Below, one piece after another: positions 24,721-33,894 of a stretch of 64,000 nt of DNA. The notes under the pieces are model-generated. The model did no database searches. It was not told the origin of the DNA and worked only from the letters and a program-made list of their open reading frames with translations. The translations under genes and the position numbers were made by a program. Origin of the DNA: Salinisphaera sp. Its GTDB lineage: Bacteria; Pseudomonadota; Gammaproteobacteria; Nevskiales; Salinisphaeraceae. The stretch's first letter is position 1, and each line of letters starts with the position of its first letter. The stretch is from NCBI RefSeq assembly GCF_002729955.1, contig NZ_PBYA01000027.1, positions 62,001 through 126,000 of the forward strand, written 5' to 3'.

Positions 24721-27700
24721 ATGATCAATGCACTTATTCGCCTGGCCATGGCAAACCGCCTGCTGGTGCTCGTCGCGGTCGTGGCCCTGGCCATCGGCGG
24801 CTATTTCTCGTTGCGCTCGCTGCCGGTCGATGCCTTTCCCGACGCCACGCCGACGCTGGTTCAGGTCTATACCGCCAGTCCCGGCTTGTCGCCGGTGGAT
24901 ATCGAAACCCTGATTTCCTATCCGATCGAGATCAGCATGTACGGGCTGCCGGGGCTGGAGCGCGTGCAATCGACCTCGATCTTCGGGCTGTCGCGGGTGG
25001 ATGTCTATTTCGACGATGCCACCGATATCTATTTTGCCCGCCGCCTGGTGAACGAGCGCCTGGCCGATGCCCGCCGTGAAATGCCCGATGGCCTGGGCGA
25101 ACCCCAGCTGGGGCCGATCACCACCGGCCTTGGGCGGATTCTCATGTACGCAGTGGAAAACGAACCCGGCGCTCACCATTCGCTCATGCAGCGGCGCACC
25201 GCACAGGACTGGCTGATCAAGCCGCAGCTGCGCACCGTCGACGGCGTGACCGGCGTGCTGTCGATCGGCGGCTATGAAAAACAGTATCAGGTCACGCTCG
25301 ATATGGCCGCGCTCACCGCACGCGCCTTGACGCCTGGCGATGTACGCGAGGCGCTGGCGCGCAACAACCGCAACGTCGGCGCGTCGTTCATCGAGCGCGG
25401 TGGCGAGGAATACATCATCCGCGGTTATGGCTGGGTATCGGCGGGCGACGCCGGCCTGGACGATTTGCGCAATACGCGTATCGCCACGCGTAACGGCGGG
25501 CCGGGGTATATCCACGACGTCGCCACGGTGGGCTACGGACGGGCAATCCGGCGGGGCGCCGAAATCGCCAACGGCGACGAATCGGTCGGCGGCTACGTAC
25601 TCAAACTAGTGGGCTCGGATACCCAACGCGTGCTCGAGCGCGTGAACGCCAAGCTCGAGGAGATCAACGCCTCGCTACCCGAGGGCATGACCACCCGCGT
25701 GTATTACTCTCAGGCCGAACTCGTGGACAAGGCCACCGGTACGGTGGTCGAGGCGTTGCTGGTGGGCGCCGTGCTGGTGCTGGTTTTGCTGTATCTGTTT
25801 CTGGGCAATCTGCGCTCAACGCTCATCGTGGTATCGAGCGTGCCCCTGTCGTTGCTGGTGGCGTTCATCGCCATGCGCCTGTCGGGGCTTTCGGCCAACC
25901 TCATGAGTCTGGGCGGGCTGGCCATCGGAATCGGCATGATGGTGGATGGTTCGGTGGTGATGATCGAAAATATCGTGCGCTGCCTGAACGATCAGAATGC
26001 GCAGCGTGGCAGCGAAGGCGAGGGCGGCGAAGGGGGCGATCCCGACGGGGCGAGCCTGACAGAGATCGTCGCAGCCGCGGCACGCGAGGTTGGCCGGCCG
26101 ATCGTGTTCGCGGTGGCGATCGTCATCCTCGTGTTTCTGCCGTTGTTCACGCTCCAGGGCGTGGAAGGCAAGTTGTTCTCGCCCATGGCGTATACGATCA
26201 GCTTTGCGCTGGCGGCGGCGCTGCTGTTGTCGCTCACCCTGGTTCCGGTGCTGGCCGTGTTGTTGCTGCCACGTACGAAGGCTTTGGCCGAGCCAGGGCT
26301 GATCCGCGTTCTCAAGGCCGGGTATCGGCCCGTGCGCGATGCCGCTCTCAAGGCGCCGTGGTGGGTATTCGGTGTCACGGTCGTGCTGTTCGCGACCAGT
26401 CTGGCCATATTCCCGCGTCTGGGCACGGAGTTCTTGCCCACGCTGCGTGAAGGCACATTCATGGTGCGCTCCACGCTGCCGCCGGGCGCAAGCCTGGATT
26501 CGGCGATTGCCTATGGCAAACGCGTGCAGCGTACGGTCACAGAGTTCGAGGAAGTCACGGGGGCCTATTCGCGGGTCGGCCGCGCCGAGGTCGGCGGCGA
26601 TCCCGAACCGGTTAACGTCGTGGCCACGACCGTCAACCTCAAACCGCTGGACGCCTGGCAAGGCGGGCGCTCCTATGAACAGTTGCAGAATGCCATGTCG
26701 GACAGGCTGTCCGAGCGGGTGCCCGGGCTGGCCAATAATTTCTCACAGCCCATCCAGCTGCGTACCGACGAACTGCTTTCGGGCGTCCAGGCTCAGCTCG
26801 TTGTCAGCATATTCGGCGATGATCTCGACAAACTGGCAAAGCTAGGCGATCAGATCGCACAACTCGCCCGTACGACGCCGGGCGCGGTCGACGTACGCGT
26901 GCAGCAGCAGGGCGGCAAGCAGCAGATCGTCATCCGGCCCGATCGCGCATCGCTGGCGCGTTATGGCATCAGTGTGGACGATGTCCTCGATACCGTTTCG
27001 ATGGGTATCGGCGGGGCGAGCGTCGGTCAGGTTTTCGACGGGGTCCGCCGTTTCGATATCTTTCTGCGCCTGGCGCCCGAGCAACGCGAGCGCATCGATG
27101 CCATTCGCAACCTGAGCTTGCGGGCGCCGGACGGGGCATTGATTCCGTTGTCGCGGGTGGCGGATATCGAAACCTATACCGGGCCCAAGAAAATCTCGCG
27201 TGCCAACGCCAGCCGTCGTCTGTTCGTGCAGATGAATGTACGCGGACGCGACATGGGCGGGGTCGTCGCCGACCTGCGGGCACAGATCGATCGGGAGGTT
27301 GACCTGCCGACTGGGTATTTCGTCGATTTCGGCGGTCAGTTCGAAAACCAGCAACGCGCCATGAAACGGCTTTACCTGGTCGTGCCCGTGACCCTGGCAT
27401 TGATCTTTTTGCTGCTCTACAGCGCCTTTTCTAGCCTGCGTTATGCCGCGCTGATCTTTCTGAACGTGCCGTTCGCCATTATCGGCGGCATCTTCACGCT
27501 GTGGCTGTCGGGCTTGTATCTGTCCGTGCCGGCCGCGGTGGGGTTTATCGCCGTCTTCGGGGTGGCGGTACAGAACGGCGTGGTCATGGTTTCGTATATC
27601 AATCAGTTACGCGCACAAGGTGTGCCGATGAATGAGGCGATCCGAATAGGCGCCGAGCATCGGCTACGGCCGGTACTCATGACCGCACTCACGGCGATAC

Positions 27701-27861
27701 TCGGGCTGATACCGTTATTGCTTGCCAACGGCATCGGTTCGAACGTGCAACGCCCGCTTGCGGCCGTGGTTATCGGCGGGCTGGTGACTTCGACCTTGCT
27801 CACGCTGCTCGTGCTACCCAGCATCTATCGCTGGTTTGCCGAGGCCGACCGCGGCGCATGA
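24721..27861 (+). CDS. czcA: heavy-metal efflux RND permease (CzcA/CusA family)
   Basis: A 1046-residue HME-RND transporter with the 12-helix layout and two large periplasmic loops. The N-terminal signature VDAFPDATPTLVQVYTASPG is typical of heavy-metal members. In TM4 the charged motif reads IGIGMMVDGSVVMIEN: Asp409 and Glu416 are kept, but the first Asp of the CzcA motif (Asp402 there) is Gly403 here. CzcA and CnrA carry all three; CusA types have Ala. Substrate is therefore a heavy metal, but Zn/Co/Cd cannot be assumed. Residues ~425-445 form a Gly/Glu-rich cytoplasmic insertion. Last gene of the operon. Confidence 0.9.
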   Translation: MINALIRLAMANRLLVLVAVVALAIGGYFSLRSLPVDAFPDATPTLVQVYTASPGLSPVDIETLISYPIEISMYGLPGLERVQSTSIFGLSRVDVYFDDATDIYFARRLVNERLADARREMPDGLGEPQLGPITTGLGRILMYAVENEPGAHHSLMQRRTAQDWLIKPQLRTVDGVTGVLSIGGYEKQYQVTLDMAALTARALTPGDVREALARNNRNVGASFIERGGEEYIIRGYGWVSAGDAGLDDLRNTRIATRNGGPGYIHDVATVGYGRAIRRGAEIANGDESVGGYVLKLVGSDTQRVLERVNAKLEEINASLPEGMTTRVYYSQAELVDKATGTVVEALLVGAVLVLVLLYLFLGNLRSTLIVVSSVPLSLLVAFIAMRLSGLSANLMSLGGLAIGIGMMVDGSVVMIENIVRCLNDQNAQRGSEGEGGEGGDPDGASLTEIVAAAAREVGRPIVFAVAIVILVFLPLFTLQGVEGKLFSPMAYTISFALAAALLLSLTLVPVLAVLLLPRTKALAEPGLIRVLKAGYRPVRDAALKAPWWVFGVTVVLFATSLAIFPRLGTEFLPTLREGTFMVRSTLPPGASLDSAIAYGKRVQRTVTEFEEVTGAYSRVGRAEVGGDPEPVNVVATTVNLKPLDAWQGGRSYEQLQNAMSDRLSERVPGLANNFSQPIQLRTDELLSGVQAQLVVSIFGDDLDKLAKLGDQIAQLARTTPGAVDVRVQQQGGKQQIVIRPDRASLARYGISVDDVLDTVSMGIGGASVGQVFDGVRRFDIFLRLAPEQRERIDAIRNLSLRAPDGALIPLSRVADIETYTGPKKISRANASRRLFVQMNVRGRDMGGVVADLRAQIDREVDLPTGYFVDFGGQFENQQRAMKRLYLVVPVTLALIFLLLYSAFSSLRYAALIFLNVPFAIIGGIFTLWLSGLYLSVPAAVGFIAVFGVAVQNGVVMVSYINQLRAQGVPMNEAIRIGAEHRLRPVLMTALTAILGLIPLLLANGIGSNVQRPLAAVVIGGLVTSTLLTLLVLPSIYRWFAEADRGA

Positions 27862-27885
27862 TCGGCCGATTTATTGAAAGCAACG

Positions 27886-27935
27886 GCGATTTCGCAATGA
27901 GACACAAAAAATCTTGTAAAACACAGCGAAATCGC
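27886..27935. other. inverted repeat after the metal-efflux operon
   Basis: GCGATTTCGC at 27886-27895 is matched exactly by GCGAAATCGC at 27926-27935, with an A-rich 30-base spacer. It lies 24 bases past the permease stop. The loop is long for an intrinsic terminator and there is no T tract after the second arm; it could be a weak terminator, a processing site, or an operator for the following small gene. Confidence 0.4.
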
Positions 27936-28107
27936 TCAAGCCGGTGCACGTGAAGCCGTAAACTAGGGTGCCGACCGATTGTCCACCGCGTTCTCACGCG
28001 CCATTTCGGCCGGCACCCGTTTTATTGGCTGCCGATATAGCACCGGCAGCGCGAAGGTTTCGTTCGGTCTTTGGCTTTGTGTTGTCACCGCTTCAATGGG
28101 TCACGTC

Positions 28108-28308
28108 ATGCTTTTGAATATTCATCATCAAACCGTTGCGTCCTGGGTCACCACGCTGGTGGCGCTGTTCTTCATCGCGGGGTTCGTTGCAGGCATCGCA
28201 ACCGGCACGGGCGCGCCGTGGGCTGTCCTGGTCGTAGCGCTGGTTATTCTGGCCACTCAGAAGCTGGCGCGTAATGCACGCCGCCAGGCGGCCACGGTTG
28301 CCGCGTAG
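28108..28308 (+). CDS. small two-helix membrane protein, hypothetical
   Basis: A 66-residue protein with two hydrophobic segments (WVTTLVALFFIAGFVAGI and APWAVLVVALVILATQKL) and a basic C terminus. The frame stays open upstream to 27979; the ATG at 28108 gives a compact membrane protein, and another ATG at 28096 is possible. No clear ribosome site is seen. No family recognised. It lies alone between the metal-efflux operon and a gene-free A/T-rich stretch. Confidence 0.45.
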   Translation: MLLNIHHQTVASWVTTLVALFFIAGFVAGIATGTGAPWAVLVVALVILATQKLARNARRQAATVAA

Positions 28309-28720
28309 TAGTCGAAACTGCGACGGCTATTGTTCATTTGGAGCGCGCGGGCGAGGCCGTTACCCGCGCGCGACTCAGCGTTGCTCGACGCAGCGTATCG
28401 ATAAAACAGGGCACGCGTGCAGCGCCAATGTATTGCGCAGGCATAACCATCATCATCCACGATATTATTAATTTAACATAATATACATTATGCCCAGTTA
28501 TATCTGGGCGTCCGGTGTGTGACGGCCTGCGTTGCCCCGTGGTTAAGCCGCTGCACATCGTCGGCGATTACCACGGCAACTGGCGCAGTCAGTCGTTTAT
28601 TCATTGGCCTGTCCCACGCCGTGACTTGTGAACGCAAGTTCGCGGCCCGACCGCAGGCGCCGTGGGCATCGGTCGTTGCAGCCTCACAATACAGCCATCG
28701 CGAACCGGACGACCGACACG
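28309..28720. other. 412-base gene-free region with hairpins and an A/T-rich segment
   Basis: It contains a perfect 9-bp stem GCGCGCGGG/CCCGCGCGC with an 11-base loop at 28343-28371, about 35 bases past the small membrane-protein gene, and a 6-bp stem GCCCAG-TTATAT-CTGGGC at 28492-28509. Between them, about 28445-28492 is strikingly A/T-rich for this chromosome. No coding frame or RNA gene recognised. Confidence 0.55.
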
Positions 28721-29158
28721 CTAGAACGGCGACTTGTCGTTCGTGATCACGCCTGTGTTTAGGTACTGACGATACTGACCGCAGTAGAAATCCGCGTATC
28801 GCCGCGTGGTATCCGTTGGTGTCTTGTCGTAGTTGCGCTGCCATGCCTCGCATTGAACATACAGACGCCGACCCTCGGGCGACGCCTTGCGTTGCTCGAG
28901 CATCTGGTCGGAGCGCTGGCGCTGTTCTTGTGCCGCCTGCTGGCGATTCTCCCTGGCAACCTGTTCGCGGTAATTGTTACCAGCCGTAACGGCGGACTCC
29001 GGCGGTTCATTAACCGCGAACGATGGCCGTTCGCCCGTCGCCTTGGCCAGCATCGATGTGGTGACCCAAAGACGTGTGAAGTCCGTTGCCAGATTGCCGA
29101 CAAACACGCCCGCAGCGACCGCCAAGGCCATGGCGAAGTAATTGATACTCGTTTTCAT
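28721..29158 (-). CDS. small single-pass membrane protein downstream of the RND permease
   Basis: A 145-residue protein with one N-terminal transmembrane helix (YFAMALAVAAGVFVGNLATD), then a Gln/Arg/Glu-rich probable coiled coil (REQVARENRQQAAQEQRQRS, ~70-95) and a C-terminal part with two cysteines (YVQCEAWQ and DFYCGQYRQY). No family recognised. It starts 79 bases after the RND permease stop on the same strand, so it is probably the distal gene of that operon. The topology (periplasmic coiled coil anchored in the inner membrane) would suit an accessory role, but that is inference. Confidence 0.6.
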   Translation of the reverse strand: MKTSINYFAMALAVAAGVFVGNLATDFTRLWVTTSMLAKATGERPSFAVNEPPESAVTAGNNYREQVARENRQQAAQEQRQRSDQMLEQRKASPEGRRLYVQCEAWQRNYDKTPTDTTRRYADFYCGQYRQYLNTGVITNDKSPF

Positions 29159-29237
29159 GCGGTCTGTATCGGCCGGCCGTGGCGCCATTCGCAGCCGGGC
29201 TGTCGCCGGAATCCCACAGGCGTGGCTGGCGAGGAAA

Positions 29238-32200
29238 TCACCGCGCGGTGCCATGCCCGGCCATATCCGGCTTACGCACGCGAAATACAAGGCAGTAAAG
29301 CACCGGTACGACACCGAGGGTGAGCAGCGTGCCCACCGCCAGGCCGAATGCCAGCACGCTGGCCATACCGTAGAACAAGGCATCGTGAAAGATGATCAAC
29401 GGCAGCAGGCCGAGAATGGTCGTGATGGTGGTCATCATGATCGGCCGCAAACGGCGCACGCAGGCGCAGATGACGGCCTCGTAGGCCGTTGTGTTGTCAG
29501 CGGCCCGTTCGATCTCGATCTGGTCGAGCAGCACGATGCCGTTGTTGAGAAGAATACCGGCGAGCGCGTACAGGCCGAGAATTTCCATGAAGCCGAAATT
29601 GGCTTGCATTGCGTACAACCCGATCACCGCGCCGATGAGCAGCAACGGCAGCGTCGCGACAATGATCAATGGCCGCCGATAGCCGTTGAACTGGATAACA
29701 AGCAGCAACAGCATCGCGCCGGCGCACAGCGGGAAGTTCGCCGACAAGGCGGCCTGGCCTTCGGCCGATTCCTCGACGACGCCATCGATCTCGATATGGT
29801 GATGCGCCGCAAGCGTCGCTTCGATCTCGTCCAGCCCCTGCTGCAACTGCGGCAGCATGTCTTCGGCCGATAGCTGGGTGTTACGGGCTTCGACGGTGAC
29901 CGTGCGTGCCATATCTTCGCGTGCAATCACGCCAAACCTCGGTACGAGCTCGAAGGCCGCGATCTGTTCCAGCGGCACGCTATGCCCCTGGGACTGGGAA
30001 AACACGGACAGCGACTTCACCCGGTCGAGATCATGCCGTTCGGCGTCCGCCGCGCGCAGCACGATCGGAAATATGTCGTCGCCCTCGCGAAATTCCGTAA
30101 TCTGGCGACCGTCGAAGTACTGGCTCATCGACCGTGCCACGTCGGCGGATGTGACCCCGGCGCGACGCGCCCTGGCCTGGTCGATATCCACCCGAATGGC
30201 ATCGATCCGGTTTTCCCAGTCGTGGCGTATATCGATGGTATGGGCCACGGTGGCCATGAGGCTTTCGATACGATCCGCCTGCGCATAGATATAGTCGGCG
30301 TCCGGGCCCTTGATCTGTATCTGCAGCTGGCTTGAATCGCTGGGGCCCAGGAACATGCGTTTGACGCGGGCACGCGCCGACGGCACTTCGGCATTCAGGG
30401 CGGCACGAATTTCGCGTTCCGCGCGGTTCATATGCTCGTAGTCGTCGATGTTGAGGACCATGAAGCCGCGAAACGGCGCCGGGTCGACCGGGGTCAGGGA
30501 AAGCACGAAACGCGGCCCGCCGAAGCCGACATAGGCAGCGAAGTCGCGTACGTAGGGAAAACGCTCGGCGTCACCCACGATTGCCATCATCTGCTGAATC
30601 GCCGCGTCGGTGGCGGTGCTCGGAGAGCCGGCCGGCCGATCGACATACACCAGGATCTGCGCACGATCGGAATCGGGAAAGAACTTCGCCGGCGCGTGGC
30701 TGAGCCCAACCACCGAAGCGATCAGCAGTACAAGCATGGCCAGCACAAACAACAGCGGCCGCTGCATGACGCGACGCAGGCGGGTTTCATACAGCCCGTT
30801 CATGCGTCGAAACAGCCGTTCCGAGAATCGCGGCGTGTCCGCCGCGGTGCCGGGTTCTACCCGAATGAAGCGATAACACAGCAGCGGGGTCAGCCCCATG
30901 GCCAGCAGCCACGACATCAGCAACGTAATCAGGATGACGAGCGATATCGAGCGCGTGTACTCGCCGGCCACGTGCTCGGCGAGCATCAGCGGTAGAAAGA
31001 CCAGAATGGTGGTCAACGTCGACGACAGCAGCGGAATCGCCATTTGATCGCCGGTCTGTTTGAGGGCGTCGTCGCGGCTGGCGCCCTCTTCCAGCCGTCG
31101 TTTGAAGTCCTCGGCAATCACGATGCCATTGTCGACCAGCAGGCCGAGTGCAATAACAAGCGTCGCCAGGCTCATGCGCTGCAGCGACAGCTCGAAAAAA
31201 CCCATCACCGCGAGGCTTGCGAGCATCACCGCCGGCACGATCGAGCCGACGATCACGCCGGTACGCAAGCCAAGGAACAGAATGACGACCGCCAGCACGA
31301 TGGCCAGTGTCTGCAAGACGTTGACGGTCACGCCGTAAACGGTGTTTGCGACCTGCTCGGCCTGAAAGGTCGCGATATCCAGCTGGTAGCCTGCCGGCAG
31401 GTCCTGCTGCAAGGTGGCGATCATGCGCTTAACGTCGGCGCCGTAGTCGATCACGCTATTGCCGGACAGCATCGCGATCGAAAACACCAGCGCCGGTCGG
31501 CCGTTGTAATACGCCTTTTGCCCGGGCGGGTCGAGATAGCCGCGCTCGACGGTGGCGATGTCCTGCAGGGGCACCACGCGATCGCTGTCGGGCAGCGCGA
31601 TCAGGGCCTCGCGAATGGACTCGATATCCTCGAACTGGCCGCTCGGCTCGATCGCGAAGCGACGCCCGCCGGTATCCACCGCGCCGCCCGGTCGAATGAT
31701 GTTCTGATCGGCCAGTGTCGCGATCAACCGCTCCGGGTCCAGCCCCATTTCGGCCAGTCGCGCGTTTGTCGTCTCGATATAGATACGCTCGGGCTGCACG
31801 CCGAGAATATCGACCCGCTGGGTGTGCTTTACGGTATACAGCCGGTCGCGAATATGCTGCGCCATGTCGAACATCTGCGACATGGAAAAATCGTCGGCGG
31901 TAAGTGCAGCCGTAACCACGGCCACATCGCCGAAGTCGTCGTTGACCCGCGGCTGCGTTGCCCCTTCCGGCAAGTCGTTGCGCACCGCTTCGATCTTGTG
32001 ACGCATTTCGTCCCAGATCTGCTCCAGATCGAAGTACTTGTCCTGGATCTCGACGTGGATGATCGAGGTGCCGGGCATGGAGGTGCTGCGGATCTGCTCC
32101 ACTTCGGGCACCTGACGAATCGCTTCTTCGAGCGTCTTCGTGATCAGCAGCTCGACCCGCTCGGCCGACAAGCCTTCGAAATGCGTGGTGACCACGGCCT

Positions 32201-32330
32201 CGCGGATCGTAATCTCCGGATCTTCCCGGGTCGGCAGCGAGAAATAACTCAGAACGCCGGCCACCGTGGCCACCACGACCAGCATCAACACCACCGGCCA
32301 ATAGCGAAGCGCGAGCTGGCTGATATTCAT
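29238..32330 (-). CDS. RND efflux permease (AcrB-like, multidrug class)
   Basis: A 1030-residue RND pump with 12 predicted helices and two periplasmic loops. The N terminus (SYFSLPTREDPEITIREAVV) and length fit the hydrophobe/amphiphile class rather than heavy-metal pumps. TM4 reads GLLVDNGIVIAED: the first proton-relay Asp is kept and the second is Asn, as in the TriC/MexK-like branch. In TM10 the AcrB Lys position falls in LLNNGIVLLDQIE. It lies 9 bases after the adaptor lipoprotein gene. No outer-membrane channel gene is next to it; a TolC-like protein from elsewhere must complete the complex. Substrate unknown. Confidence 0.9.
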   Translation of the reverse strand: MNISQLALRYWPVVLMLVVVATVAGVLSYFSLPTREDPEITIREAVVTTHFEGLSAERVELLITKTLEEAIRQVPEVEQIRSTSMPGTSIIHVEIQDKYFDLEQIWDEMRHKIEAVRNDLPEGATQPRVNDDFGDVAVVTAALTADDFSMSQMFDMAQHIRDRLYTVKHTQRVDILGVQPERIYIETTNARLAEMGLDPERLIATLADQNIIRPGGAVDTGGRRFAIEPSGQFEDIESIREALIALPDSDRVVPLQDIATVERGYLDPPGQKAYYNGRPALVFSIAMLSGNSVIDYGADVKRMIATLQQDLPAGYQLDIATFQAEQVANTVYGVTVNVLQTLAIVLAVVILFLGLRTGVIVGSIVPAVMLASLAVMGFFELSLQRMSLATLVIALGLLVDNGIVIAEDFKRRLEEGASRDDALKQTGDQMAIPLLSSTLTTILVFLPLMLAEHVAGEYTRSISLVILITLLMSWLLAMGLTPLLCYRFIRVEPGTAADTPRFSERLFRRMNGLYETRLRRVMQRPLLFVLAMLVLLIASVVGLSHAPAKFFPDSDRAQILVYVDRPAGSPSTATDAAIQQMMAIVGDAERFPYVRDFAAYVGFGGPRFVLSLTPVDPAPFRGFMVLNIDDYEHMNRAEREIRAALNAEVPSARARVKRMFLGPSDSSQLQIQIKGPDADYIYAQADRIESLMATVAHTIDIRHDWENRIDAIRVDIDQARARRAGVTSADVARSMSQYFDGRQITEFREGDDIFPIVLRAADAERHDLDRVKSLSVFSQSQGHSVPLEQIAAFELVPRFGVIAREDMARTVTVEARNTQLSAEDMLPQLQQGLDEIEATLAAHHHIEIDGVVEESAEGQAALSANFPLCAGAMLLLLVIQFNGYRRPLIIVATLPLLLIGAVIGLYAMQANFGFMEILGLYALAGILLNNGIVLLDQIEIERAADNTTAYEAVICACVRRLRPIMMTTITTILGLLPLIIFHDALFYGMASVLAFGLAVGTLLTLGVVPVLYCLVFRVRKPDMAGHGTAR

Positions 32331-32339
32331 CAACGGGCG

Positions 32340-33485
32340 CTATTCGTTGAACTGGCGCGGGCCCACGCCAATACGGGTGACCGCCTGGCCTTCGTGCAGG
32401 AACGCCACGCCCTGGCTGGCGACGATCTCACCTGAGCGTAAACCTCGACCCACCAGCGCCTTGTCGCCACTGATATCGACCACCATGACCTCACGTCGTA
32501 CCAGGCGATCGCTTTCATCCACCACATAAACGAACGTCTGGCGGCCGGCGCCCTGTGCGAATGCCGTGACCGGGATCTCGATGATGTCGTCGCCGCCGGC
32601 GCCGGCGAGTGCCTCGTCTGTGAGACGCAGCGTCACCTCGGCGGTCATGCCGGCACGCGCAAACGCAATCGGCTCCGGGATGGCGAGCGTCAGGGGATAG
32701 GCATTGCGATCGCCCGCGTCGGTGCCCACTTCGGTTATTTGGGCCATCATCGCCATATCCGGCGCTGCGGCCAGCGTCACAATATGCATTGCGTCACGGT
32801 CGAGCGCGTTGATCAGCGTCTCCGGTGCCGAGGCGACGACTTCCATGCCGTCGTCACGGCTCTGGATCTCAAGCGCGATCTCTCCCGCCTGCACGCGCTG
32901 GGCAGGTTCGATATGCCGCCGGGCAACCGTCCCGGCATAGGGTGCAACCAGCCGGGTATCGGCGAGGTCCTTTCGCGCGATATCGACGCGTGCCTGTGCC
33001 GTCTCCACCCGGCTGCGGTCGCTTGCAAGCGCGGCGGCATCGCTGTCGTACTGGGCCTGGGAAATCGCGTTGGACGCCCGCAGTGCCTGGGTGCGCTCAA
33101 AACGGGTACGGGAGAGTTCACTCGTGGCTTTCGCTTCTGCCAACTCGGCCTGGCGCTGTGCCAGCGTAAGCGCATAACTGCGGTCGTTGAGTGCAGCGAG
33201 CACATCGCCCCGTTCAAAGACGCCGCCGGTTTCGACATTCACCTGGGATACCCGCCCTGGCACTTCGAACGCCATGGGGGCACGCTGCGGCATTTGCAGC
33301 ACGCCGCTAATCGATCGCGTCTGGCCGTTCTGCGCGACTTCGGCGACGGCCCAGGCGATGGGTTTCGGTTTAGGCGGTGGCTGCTGCTGCTCGCTGCTGC
33401 ACGCCAGCAAAAGGCCGGCGAGCACGAGATACAGCGCCACGCTCACGCGTCGCGATACCCGTCTACCGCGTTCGGTCTCGACCAT
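32340..33485 (-). CDS. RND efflux periplasmic adaptor lipoprotein
   Basis: A 381-residue membrane-fusion protein. The start at 33485 follows AAGGG; an earlier start at 33539 is possible but adds an unlikely basic extension. The lipobox LLLACSS puts the acylated Cys at ~29, followed by a Gln/Pro/Lys linker. Then come the lipoyl half FEVPGRVSQVNVETGGVFERG, an ~85-residue helical hairpin, the second half APYAGTVARRHIEPAQRVQ, and beta-barrel and membrane-proximal domains. It partners the permease encoded immediately downstream. The upstream region holds a promoter-like element and a terminator hairpin that may regulate this operon. Confidence 0.9.
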   Translation of the reverse strand: MVETERGRRVSRRVSVALYLVLAGLLLACSSEQQQPPPKPKPIAWAVAEVAQNGQTRSISGVLQMPQRAPMAFEVPGRVSQVNVETGGVFERGDVLAALNDRSYALTLAQRQAELAEAKATSELSRTRFERTQALRASNAISQAQYDSDAAALASDRSRVETAQARVDIARKDLADTRLVAPYAGTVARRHIEPAQRVQAGEIALEIQSRDDGMEVVASAPETLINALDRDAMHIVTLAAAPDMAMMAQITEVGTDAGDRNAYPLTLAIPEPIAFARAGMTAEVTLRLTDEALAGAGGDDIIEIPVTAFAQGAGRQTFVYVVDESDRLVRREVMVVDISGDKALVGRGLRSGEIVASQGVAFLHEGQAVTRIGVGPRQFNE

Positions 33486-33594
33486 CACCCGCCCTTGTCT
33501 TGAACGCCCACCCGCGCTACGCAAAAGTGCGGCTGACAACCGCTGTTAACCCGGCCCCCAGAACAGCTGACGCTATCAGCCGTTTTCAATGCTA

Positions 33595-33729
33595 TAAAAA
33601 TCAAGGCCTGCACGTGTCAGCCCTTGATGTTCAACAGCTTCGCGGCCGTCAGCCGCGGCGAGCACGTCGTCGCGCACTCACGTTACTAACCCGACAACTC
33701 GTTTATATTCGTGGCGGGTTAATAAACAA
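33595..33729 (-). ncRNA. candidate small RNA or attenuated leader upstream of the RND operon
   Basis: Minus strand. A promoter-like TTGTTT-N16-TATAAA (33729-33724 and 33707-33702) is straddled by the inverted repeat TAACCCG/CGGGTTA (33687-33693 and 33715-33721). About 70 bases downstream of the likely start (~33695) lies a 7-bp stem ATCAAGG/CCTTGAT (33628-33600), with 3 more pairs inside after a mismatch, followed by TTTTTA: a good intrinsic terminator. A second stem, CGCGGC-loop-GCCGCG, lies in between. The result would be a structured RNA of about 100 bases, ending 110 bases before the adaptor start. It could be a free-standing sRNA or an attenuator. Confidence 0.45.
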
Positions 33730-33894
33730 CCCCCAGGCCTCGGGCGCCTCGTTCCAAACATGCCCGATAATCATAGCGGCAGCGCGCCAATTATGCCCAG
33801 ATCAACGCCCCACCCCGGAATGCGTTGGTACCGCTCAGAAAGGCCTTTAGGCGCCTCTGCGCCCCGCCAAACGATGACGCTCGTCCCGCGGCGT

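Noticed and set aside
28343-28371. Intrinsic terminator after the small membrane-protein gene
   Set aside because: The stem is strong but the loop is long and no T tract follows, so it is listed only as a hairpin.
29238-32435. Several long plus-strand frames opposite the RND permease and adaptor
   Set aside because: They mirror the codon bias of the real minus-strand genes and show no membrane or domain pattern of their own.
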